Source: Apostichopus japonicus (Eukaryota; Echinodermata; Holothuroidea; Aspidochirotida; Stichopodidae). From it: a stretch of DNA of 64,000 nt. The notes beneath the pieces were generated by a model. It was not told the origin of the DNA. It ran no database searches and was given only the letters and a program-made list of their open reading frames with translations. The DNA lies in the NCBI RefSeq assembly GCF_037975245.1, contig NC_092579.1, forward strand, positions 3,992,001-4,056,000, given 5' to 3'. The position numbers and the translations under genes are program-made. This document shows positions 25,601 to 37,600 of this stretch, in pieces. Position 1 is the first letter of the stretch. Every line of letters starts with the position of its first letter.

Positions 25601-28600
25601 TGTGATATGTCTAGAGTTTCACGTTCTCCAAGCAATGTTTCATCCTCTATAACAGAAGCGGAGTAAGCCTGCAAATAAACAAAACAAGAAAGATATGTTA
25701 CTTGGTGTACTGACACATTAATGAAATAACCTCAGTTTTCATGTCTGTCACCTGTCAAGTTACACCAATTCAGTCTTTAGCTGATAAAAGCAACTGATTT
25801 TAGTATAGGTGAATGTACTCATTACTCACTTCACACTATTTGTAATCAAATGTAGCTTGACTTTGATCATTTTTTTGAACTCCTTGAACTATTTCTGTAA
25901 AGCTCAAGATTATGTTGTTACTTGTAACACCTTTAACAGTGGAGCCTTCGATCATAAATTCAACACAGTAATGGTCTCGTCACAATATTTTGACACTTCT
26001 TTTGCTACTAATGATATACTGGCTACAGATACACACTGTTCTATATTCATAATTCACTTACTATATACTTAATCATATTTACCAATTGTTGCTGATTCAA
26101 GGCTTCCCTAGTCTGCTTCAGGACCTCTTGTAAAGCCATGGATTCTTTGGCATATTCCAGTTGAGACTTCACAAGTTCATCTTTTGTAGCTCTCAGACTT
26201 GATTTAGCTTCTTCATGCTCCTGTCGTGTAAACAACACAGTAAATGAGACAAGAAGGATGCACCTCCCAGTAGTTACTTGCAAAAAATTACAGTTTATAC
26301 CAACATTGAAGTTGCCAGTGTCTGAAGGGAAACATTTTTCAAGTAGACACATTTCTTCACACTTATTTTTAGGCAGGCTGCAATGATAACCTTTTGACCT
26401 TTACTTGAGGGTGTGACTATTGCAAAATGACTACCTTGCTCAGAGAAAATCACATGTTCACAACAGTTTAGTGCTGAAAATTGTGACCTAACCTTCACAC
26501 AAAAAAACTTCCAGGAACTGTGGAACTACTGTTCTAGAAAAAGGAATGTTAGGCCTATCACATTGAAGGACAGACGATCAATTATATCAATTAATTACAT
26601 TTTTCAATGTCTTAAGCTTGTTTTCAGTTGTATTCAATCCATCTCTGAAGTATTGTCTTTCTTCCTCTGTTGTCTTTAGTCTTCCAGTCAGCCGTTGTCT
26701 TTCCTCCTCTGATTTCTTCAGTCTTCCAGTCAGCTGTTGTCTTTCTTCCTCTGTTGCCTTCAGTGCATCTTTGAATTGCTGTCTTTCCTGCTCTGTTGTC
26801 TTAAGTCTTGCACTCAGCTGTTCTCTTTCCTCCTCTGTTGTCTTTAGTCTTGCACTCAGCTGTTGTCTGTCCTCCTCTGATGTCTTTAGTCTTCCAGTCA
26901 GCTGTTGTCGTTCCTCCTCTGGTTTCTTTAGTCTTCCAGTCAGCTGTTGTCTTTCCTCATCTGTTGTCTTTAGTCTTCCAGTGAGCTGTTGTTTGTTTTC
27001 CTCTGTTGCCTTCAGTGCATCTTTGAATTGATGTCTTTCCTGCTCTGTTGTCTTAAGTCTTGCATTCAGCTGTTCTCTTTCCTCCTCTGTTGTCTTTAGT
27101 CTTCCAGTCAGCTGTTGTCTGTCCTCCTCTGATGTCTTTAGTCTTCCAGTCAGCTGTTGTCTTTCCTCCTCTGTTGTCTTTAGTCTTCCAGTCAGCTGTT
27201 GTCCTTCTTCCTCTGTTGCCTTCAATGCATCTTTGAACTGCTGTCTTTCCTCCTCTGTTGTCTTTAGTCTTCTAGTCAGCTGTTGTCTTTCTTCCTCTGT
27301 TGCCTTCAATGCATCTTTGAATTGTTGTCTTTCCTCTTCTGTTGTCTTCAGTCTTCCAGTAAGCTGTTGTCTTTCTTCCTCTGTTGCCTTCAATGTATCT
27401 TTGAATTGTTGTCTTTCCTCCTCTGTTGTCTTCAGTCTTCCAGTCAGCTGTTGTCCTTCTTCCTCTGTTGCCTTCAATGTATCTTTGAATTGTTGTCTTT
27501 CCTCCTCTGTTGTCTTCAGTCTTCCAGTCAGCTGTTGCCTTTCCTCCTCTGTTGTCTTTAGTCTTCCAGTCAGCTGTTGTCTGTCCTCCTCTGATGTCTT
27601 TAGTCTTCCAGTCAGCTGTTGTCTTTCCTCCTCTGTTGTCTTTAGTCTTCCAGTCAGCTGTTGTCCTTCTTCCTCTGTTGCCTTCAATGCATCTTTGAAC
27701 TGCTGTCTTTCCTCCTCTGTTGTCTTTAGTCTTCTAGTCAGCTGTTGTCTTTCTTCCTCTGTTGCCTTCAATGCATCTTTGAATTGTTGTCTTTCCTCTT
27801 CTGTTGTCTTCAGTCTTCCAGTAAGCTGTTGTCTTTCTTCCTCTGTTGCCTTCAATGTATCTTTGAATTGTTGTCTTTCCTCCTCTGTTGTCTTCAGTCT
27901 TCCAGTCAGCTGTTGTCTTTCTTCCTCTGTTGCCTTCAGTGCATCTTTGAATTGTTGTCTTTCCTCCTCTGTTGTCTTTAGTCTTCCAGTCAGCTGTTGT
28001 CTTTCCTCCTCTGTTGTCTTAAGTCTTCGAATCAGCTGTTGTCTTTCTTCCTCTGTTGCCTTCAATGTATATTTGAATTGTTGTCTTTCCTCCTCTGTTG
28101 TCTTCAGTCTTCCAGTCAGCTGTTGTCTTTCTTCCTCTGTTGCCTTCAATGTATCTTTAAATTGCTGTCTTTCCTCCTCTGTTTTCTTTAGTCTTCCAGT
28201 CAGCTGTTGTCTTTCTTCCTCTGTTGCCTTCAATGTATCTTTGAATTGTTGTCTTTCCTCCTCTGTTGTCTTTAGTCTTCCAGTCAGCTGTTGTCTTTCT
28301 TCGTCTGTTGCCTTCAGTGCATCTTTGAATTGTTGTCTTTCCTCCTCTGTTGTCATTAGTCTTCCAGTCAGCTGTTGTCTTTCTTCCTCTGTTGCCTTCA
28401 ATGCATCTTTGAATTGTTGTCTTTCCTCCTCTGTTGTCTTTAGTCTTCCAGTCAGCTGTTGTCTTTCCTCCTCTGTTGTCTTAAGTCTTCCAATCAGCTG
28501 TTGTCTTTCTTCCTGTGTTGCCTTCACTGTATCTTTCAATTGTTGTCTTTCCTCCTCTGTTGTCTTCAGTCTTCCAGTCAGCTGTTGTTTTTCATCTTCT

Positions 28601-31600
28601 GATTCAATTAATTTGTGAGAGAGTTCCTGCCTTTTGCCTTCTAATGCCTGTAGTTGATCCTTTAGTTCTTTCTTGGTAAACTTTGAATCTGAAACAAACA
28701 TATACTGTAAGATGCAAATATGGATAAAGATCGTCTTCCACCCAAGAGATATATTTATGTAAATAAACTCAGTTCAATATATCATAATTTATGCAGTAAA
28801 AACTTCCAGGAAAATATTGTGACAAACTTGCCATAACTTAGTGAGTTCCCATTTGGGTCCAACTTTAGCATGTTATTTGAGGTGACCATGCAAATCTCTC
28901 ACAAGGTGTTGACTTTGGCCCTGCTTCTGAGCAATTGAACAAAGTCATGACAAGCCCCTTTAATGAGTCTTATGTATCAAGGATATTAAATTACAAAATT
29001 TCAAAAGGAGAGGAAATTCCAAATTTTACCAATCTTGTCTGATATACCTCAAATGGAAACTTTTGAGTATATCCCATTAGTTACAGTCTTATAGAAATAT
29101 TTGACTTTAATGTAAGACCTTGACATTGAATGAACAAGTTTTCTTGCCAACTTATTTATCAGATTATTTGTATCAAACGGTGGTATTAATGGAGAATCCT
29201 TCTTCTATCAACCATGGGTTAATTAACTTAAGTTAATACAGTACAATGGTATTACCTCAAATCGCATTTGTTGACTTTGTAGGGCAACACATTTGCATGT
29301 TTTGCGATTCATAACATATTTAACTTGTTAAGCTCTGTGATATAAACATACCTTGAGCTTGTTGGAAGACAGTCAATACTGCGACCAATTTACTCAGTCC
29401 TTTTTCAGAGCATGCTGTCATTAAATAGTTGATATCATCAAAAGAAACCTTCCCTGCCTCTCTGAGATGGTGGACAAGAGATGAAAAGGGTGTGTCACTC
29501 TTAATAATGTCCTTTGATTCCTTAGCTGGAACTTTAAGGTAGTCAAGTAGCTTCTGACAGTCATCTTTCTCAATCAATGACTCTGTGTGGATCAGGCAGT
29601 TATCAAAGGTAAAGATGTCACTCTGTAACAAAAAGACAACGAAAAGAAAATCAAATAAATATACTGGTTGTAGCAGACTATAAAATAGGTTGAGGCATTG
29701 AAACAGCACACATTCAAAGGGAGGGATTAATTTTAATATGAAGGTGTGAATTCTGTGCTGTGATTCACCTTAGTCCCTTCAACTACAATATTACATATTT
29801 ATTTGAGATAAATTAAAAGAACTTAATAGTGGAGAATTGGTTTGATTGATTTTTAGGACTATGCATTCTTTTATACATGAAGCTGTATCAGGCAGATTAT
29901 TGTAGATTGAATCTTGATGCCACCACCTTATAATTACTGTATATATAGTTTAATTGCCTTAACATTTTATTCTCCAAATTTAACCAATAAACACTACATT
30001 GTTACCCATGTTTCTGTGTGAAAGTAATCTTTGACTTAGAACTACTTAAAGTGTCTTTAATTCTGGGCAATGTAGGTGGTCAATAATACAGCTAAACTAC
30101 ATGTGGTGCAGCTCAAATGCTTGAAGAATCAAAGTCCATATGCATTGCACTGTGAAGTATTTTCAAGATTGGTGTATATACACTCAATCATACAGTGCAG
30201 AGCTACTACACTATGAGCTACAGTATACACAGCTTCATGACAAAGAATTCATGTGAAACATTTAATTATTGTGATATGTGCAGTTATCAACTAAAATGCT
30301 ATTGAACCAAGTCTCCTGGGTTACTTTGAGGTTAGACATAATTTAGTAGTTTATGGTGTGGCCAAAATGACATGTAAAAACAAGAGCATAAGGGCACTGT
30401 GGTCCCTTGCGTAGGCATATATGACATAATATTATCATAGCAAGATGGGGCTCAAATAGTCCAAGTAATTGTGGTCCTACATGTACCCATTAAGTAACCA
30501 ACACTATAGCCAACACTTTTGTGATCACAAATTGTGATCGGATTTTTGATTGGAAGGCACTTTTGAGATCTGAATATGGCGTTGAAAATGTAAGAAGATA
30601 AGGTCACCTACAAGCAGGTCAACAGATATGATAACATTGGTGACCTCAGATCACATGACTGTTAAGTTTGAAAATGTTCCACCACCCCATTCACAACTTG
30701 TCCCAAAATAGCAATCAGTGTCAGACCTTGGCAATGGGAGTTAATTGCATTAAATGTCTAAACATTAATTTTGAACTTGTATAACTTCACAAAGGTCACC
30801 CGGGGTCAACCCATTGACATTTTTGATCGATGAGACCTAAATAGAGCATCAAAACTGTAGAAATTCAAACATTTTTCTTTGCCCATTTTCTCCCCCCAAA
30901 ATACTATATATTTTTTTATTAATTGACCTTTGGTGTCCTTGAATCACATGACCGTTAAGTTTGAAAACATTCCTCTATACCATTTGCAATTTGTCCCAAA
31001 ATATCAACCTTGTCACACCTTGGCACTGGGAGTTATTGCATTAAATGTCTGAAAATTAACTTTGACCTTCTATAACTTTACACACTAAGGTCACCCAGGT
31101 GTCAACCCATTGACATTTTTGATCGAAAGGTACCTTTGATATCCAAATCTAGCATCAAAACCAAACATTTTCTTTTTCGCCCGTTTTCTCCCAAACTAAG
31201 CACATTTTTTCTAATTAATGTGACCTTTGGACCTTGGTCTCAAATGAAGTTTGATCTCCTGATTCCAAATATCAACACGACAAGTCTGTACAGCCATCCT
31301 AACTTTGACACCATATAAATTCGCACACAAAGGTCACACAGGGGTCAACCTATAGATATTTATAATCGGAAGGTACCTTTGACATCTGAAAATAGCATCA
31401 AAACTATTAAAATCCCCAAAACACTTAAAGGTCACCAGAAGTCAAATTGAGGTCAAAGGTCACCCAGATGTGGGTCGACAATTGGATTACATTGAAGCAA
31501 CTCCCAACCCTACGGACAATTCGTTATAAAGTTATTGCAAATATACTTGTTTCTTAACATTAATTGACCTTTGGTGACATGACCATTTAATTTCAAAATG

Positions 31601-34600
31601 TTTTCCTAACCAATTCACAACTTGTCCCAAAGTATTAACCTTTTCGCACATTGGCACTGGGAGTTATTGCAGTTCTAGTATTTTGGGTTTTTGGACCATA
31701 ACTGACCTTTGTGGGCACCAAAAACAACAGGGTTCATCTACTCACTATGGTCCACCCACACACCAGGTTTGATCATGATCAGTCAATCCCTTGTTGAGTT
31801 ATCTTGCATACAAGCTAAAGCGTCACACACACACACACCCATGTTTGTGTTTCATTCAGACCGAGGACCCCATTGTATTTTCCATTTTTCAAATCCATGT
31901 ACCGTAACATTAACAATACCCCATACAATAGAATTCTTCCGAGGACGTGGTGATTCTTTAGAAATCACAACCGAGGACCTGAAATTCTTTTGTTCAAGTC
32001 CTCGGTCAGATAGCAAAACAAACGCACACACGCACACACGCATCCATGCAAACCTGAATACATAGGTTCCTTTGCTTTAAGCAAGGAACCATAAAGCCTT
32101 TTACAGGAAGACCATTATTCTTACAGTAACACTGGTTGACATGTGGTAATGCTTTCTCATGCATGGGTAGCAATGATTAGGGAGTTCGTAACAACTCCCT
32201 GAAATGATCATGTTAAATCCATGTGCATAGCTATTGCATACATTACACTGTGTGCTTGGTGACAGATAATGAGTGGGAATCTTTACCACAGTTAATTAGT
32301 GTATTGGGTATTAAGACAATTAAGCAGGATACTGTGTATCATCATTTACACACAGTAATGTCTATTTCGTTACTGTCACAAACTTGACAGAAATACACTG
32401 CAGTAATACATTACTTTCTAAGTTTTTCAAACACAGAAATCAACATAATTTTCAAAACAGTTAATGTTTTGCCTCATTTCTCCTGCTTATTCCCATATCA
32501 CCTACATTATGAGTGTAGTACAGCTAAATTGTACCTACTTAGCATTGTCAGGAATTAATCCAAAATCTGTTACTTATTGTTTCTTATAAAGACTATACAC
32601 TGTGCATTCTTCATATTTATGGAAATCACAAGGCCATCAGTGAAATTAACCACTTGAAGAGAACTGACAAGAAGACTGTCAACTGACTCAATGCAATCCC
32701 TATTAAAGTAAAGCCTGTACTTAGCTACAACTTTCTCTCCTCAGAAGTAATGAAAAATGATTTCAATAGCTTTGTGAATTTTGCAGCCTTTACTCTGTTG
32801 ACAATGTAAAAATAGTACAGTAAGGCTAAGGTCACATTTTCCCTTCTTTTTCTGCTTTTTTGACTAATTTGGACCAAAACAAACCACCCCTACATCCCAA
32901 AACAGAAGCAAGCTTGTGTTATACCATTTTATCAAGACTTAAATACTGTGATCAAATCAAGGTATCACCACTGCAGTATGTGCACTAGTGCAAAACTAAG
33001 CACTATGGCCTTAAATTAAGATAAAACATATTGCCCTTAAATTTTCTTGAATTTTACCTCATTGCAAGGAAAATTGCACCTGTTGTATACTTAACAATAG
33101 TTTGCATTGATTTTTGTCAAATTTGAATATTTTAGCAGACTTTGACAGCCAAAATTAATGAAAAAGGAACTACACTTTTTTAGTCTGAGCTGTTTCGCCA
33201 TGAACCATTCATCTTGCATCAATTTGCAAAGAAGTTTTGACCTAGAATACAAATCATTACCTAAAACATAGCACTTATTTTTATTTGATTTTTTCCAGCA
33301 CTTGAGTGCAACAAGCTTCCAATGGCCTAAATCTTTTATAAAATATTGTGCTAACTTTTCCACCATTTTGATCTCCCTCTTAACGAACAAGTAATAGTTG
33401 TGTTCTTAATAAAATTCTGCATTCACTAAACCAAATTTGTAGAAATTACCAGCTCTTAAGCTCAAAAAAATAAGAAGAAATATTTTCAAAAGTTTGTGTG
33501 TTGCTCTATTATTGGAAAGTGCTACAAGCTACCAATGGCCTAATATTTTCATAAAAATTTGCCCTTACTTTTCCACCATTTTGATCTCCCTCTTAACAAA
33601 CAAGTATTTAGTTGTGTTTTTAATAAAATTCTGCATTCACTAGTACCAAATTTTTATAGCATTAGCAGCTTGTTAGCTCAGAAAATAAGAAGAAAATTTT
33701 TCCAAAATGTGTGTGTTGCTCTAATACTGGAAAGTGCAACAAGCATCCAATGGCCTAAACTTTTCATAAAATTTTGCCCTTACTTTTCCACCAATTTGAT
33801 CTCCCTCTTAACAAACAAGTAATAGTTGTGTTCTTAATAAAATTCCGCATTCACTATTACCAAATTTGTAGAAATTAGCAGCTTGTAAGCTCAGAAAATA
33901 AGAAGAAATATTTTCCAAGTTTTGTGTGCTGTTCTAATATTGGAAAGTCCTACAAGCTACCAATAGCCTATTTAAAAAAAAAAAAATTTCTCTAAATTTT
34001 CCACCATTTTGATCTCCCTCTTAACAAACAAGTAATAGTTGTGTTCTTAATAAAATTCTGCATTCACTAGTACCAAATTTTTATAAATTAGCAGCTCGTT
34101 AGCTCAGAAAATAAGAAGAAATATTTTCCAAATTTTGTGTGTTGCTCTAATATTATAAAGTGCTACAAGCTACCAATGGCCTAAACTTTTCATAAAATTT
34201 TGCGCTTACTTTTCCACCATTTTGATCTCCCTTTGAACAAACAAGTAAAAGTTGTGTTCTTAATAAAATTCCGCATTCACTAGAAACAGTTTTGTCTACA
34301 TTTGAAGCTCGAAGACTGAGAAAATAAGGAAAACCAATTTTACTTTAACATTGACAGAACAAATCACTTCCATGACAACCTTACCAAAACCAACATATCC
34401 CAAGGAAAAAAATGTCCTTATTTTTCTTTAAATTTTGCAAGGTAGATCTCTAAACATCTAAAAGTGTCTTCTTCACACTTGTTCGCATTGAATGAAACCA
34501 AATTTGTTGATCTTCATTCAAAGGATTGTTTGAACAAAAGTGATAAAAAGTCCTAATTTTTACCAAAGGCCTATATATCCTGTATTAGTACTTACTGTGT

Positions 34601-37600
34601 GATATTCATAGACTTTTCCAGTTGTCTGGGTCACCAAAAACAATCTGTTTATGTTATTATTGATCCTGATTCTCATGAAATTATCAGGAACTTTAAGAGA
34701 AGCCAAGATATGACCCCCAGAAATGGACGAATGACCCCCAGAGATGGAAGAATGACCCCCAGATAAAGAGTAAACAACAACTTGTCTACCCTCACCACCA
34801 AGCCATAATATAAATATTAATCCTTTCTCTTCACTGACTGCTATACTATGGGCATATCTGTACTGTTTGTGTGTATATTTCTGTTCTATTTCTCCCTCAC
34901 TATTATACATTAAAGCTCTCCTACCATTGAATGTACAGATAAACAGTTTATCATTACTAACTGCTATATCAATGGGACAGTCTAATCCTACTAATCCTGT
35001 TAAGGTGATTGTCTTCTTTATTCTCAATTCTCTCGAATCTAAGACAATCACCTCATTGGAATCTAAACCGACATAGACTAAACCATCTCTGGTTGTCATA
35101 CACCAGGCGTTATCGTTAAACTTCCCTTGATTGACCAGACCGCCATTACTACTATCGTACAACGCTATCGTATTCTTCGTCGTCGTTAAAAACAGACGAT
35201 CATCCAGTAAGCAAACAGTCCGCCATGATGAACCAAACTCGGTAAATTCCTCAGAATAATAAGGTTCTGACGTCAATAATAACGGTTTTTCTGGAGAATC
35301 AGGATCAAATTGTAACATAAACAGATCGATAAAGCTGCAGTTTGTATTGTCATTATATCCAGCGACAGCCAAACGGCCTGTGTCTAGCACGTCCACCTCC
35401 GACACCTTGTAACCGTCTTGTACAGTGAATCGTGGTATCGTTGTATACACTCTGTGTGTGTGGAAGGCAAAAAGTGTAAAGTTAGGTCAAGGTTGGAAGG
35501 TTGTATCCATGGTAACGAAGAATTTAGAGTGAATTTTGATCGAAGGAATGATGAACAACATATCTCAGACTGCGAAGTAGCCTAGGCAGATCTTGCAAAC
35601 GGTACTGAATTAATTTATGCATGGAATTACAATGTTGTGACCACATTGGAAGATGTCCAGAAAAAATTAATTCAAGAAAGCTAACTTTGTTTGTGAAAGG
35701 CTCAGGTAATCATTGAATGATGGCGCTATTCAAGAAAGCCAACTTTGGTCTAAAGTTTTCACGGGGTAACTTCAGAGAGAAATTTAGTCTTGAGTTCTTT
35801 GACATATTAAGTCCAAGAAAAACAAAGGACAAAGTTGACTGCTAGTAATAATGTTTTCTATAGCTACGCAGCTTTCCACTTATATTAACCTCCTGACCTT
35901 ATACTTACCTTCAAAATATGCTTAAACTCTGGAATGCTCGGGTCTAGAGATCGATGCATCGGCGCCTCAATGCGATCCTAAGTCTTTATGTTAATCCATT
36001 GCTTAGAAATTCTAATAACTCCACCAAAACATGTTCTTTTATCTGCCTAGAAGCAAAACACATCCTTGGATGACGTTTAACACCTTTTTACACGACAAAT
36101 TTGCAATGCATCTTAATATATTGCATTGGAGGCAATAAAAGTCTTCACAGTGAATCTTGTGTTGTATCAGAGAAACTAATCTAACGGTATTTGTATGAGA
36201 CTAAATACGGTCCAGTCACTTCAAAGTGATGAACTTCATTTGTATAAAGGACCATTGCTTTAAAATGAAAATTGTTATAGACTTCCAACATGGGCTGATA
36301 GCAGAGTATTTTAAAAGTCTACAAAACCTTAGGTTTATTTTGCATTTAAAGTAACCCTTTATGTCTACCAGGTTAAGCTTTGACATTGTGTCATATCCAT
36401 GGGCGATTGACCCGATGCGGGGAATCCGAGGATTCAAGTTCCTCCTGTTTTGTAACAGAAACGGTAAGAAGTGCCCCGTTTCGTAGATTAGAAGTGCCAA
36501 TTTTTGACAAGTTCCGTTCTTTGTTATTCTTTGTTATTCTTTGTTATTTAAAACGAGTCATTTCGTTTAGACATTTAGGAAAAGTGTAATCAAGAAGTGC
36601 CTTTTTTGCTGATAAATTGAACTAATCAATTGAACGGTCCTATATCGTTGAAAATAATGGAAATAATGGAATTCGTGGCATAGAATGCAGAAAGGAATTT
36701 ATTTTATTGGCGTTTTGAGATGGCTTTGTACTTTACCTTCTCAATTCAACGCCACCGTGATGTCCTACCAATCTTAGGAGTTTTTTACCACGCCCATCCC
36801 ACCCCTACCCCACCCCTTCGTCACTGAACCCTTTCCTCTATTTCAAAAGTTATCTGAGGAACGATCAGCCCGGTTTGTGAAAGATTTTCAGTATTCAGCA
36901 TTGCTTGTATATAGATGAATGTAAAATAAACAAATAATAAATATTTTTCTTATACTGTCATGTATAATCGCCTGGTATAAACACATTTGAATCTTTTATA
37001 AAACAAGAAAACAATAGTAAATCTTACGAGGTTTTTGTGGCGGCCATTTTGAAATGTGCTTAATTAGTTCTGAGAAATTATTTTTATGCAGCGGGAGTCC
37101 TGATCTGCGGATAAAATTAGAAAAGTCTTAAGAAACAAATACTACTTTCTAAAATATATTCTTATCGAGGAATATAGAAAAAAAAACAGAGATCAGTGGA
37201 ACGGAAAGAAGACTTCTTTTGGGTGAATGCTGTGGCCTTTATGATCCTTAATCAACAATCTTGCACTTAATGATGTGTGAAATGATGTTTTTGGTCATCA
37301 AGAAAGGTTCCCTGGACATACTCTTTAATTTCAGCTATCTTTAGTTCATGCTGGATTGAGAAAAAGACGACGAAATCGTGACAAAATAGTTTAAATTTCG
37401 TAAAATTAATGAATTGATATATACGATGGTGAAAAGAGGAAATTTTGTTTAAAGAAATTGATATTTTATTTAAACTGTCCCGTATAAGCATGTTGTACAA
37501 TTGAGATATACTTCCCTATACTGGAATGCTGCTAATAAAAATTCATAAATGTTTTCTTTTTACTTACAATAATAGACGTCTCTGTAAGATAGGTGCAGGT

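Noticed and set aside
26618..28618. Long plus-strand open frames (up to about 460 codons) rich in Cys, Ser, Leu and Val
   Set aside because: They are the antisense of the 42-bp coding minisatellite on the minus strand. A stop-free unit repeated in frame leaves all repeats open on the other strand too. No splice or start context fits.
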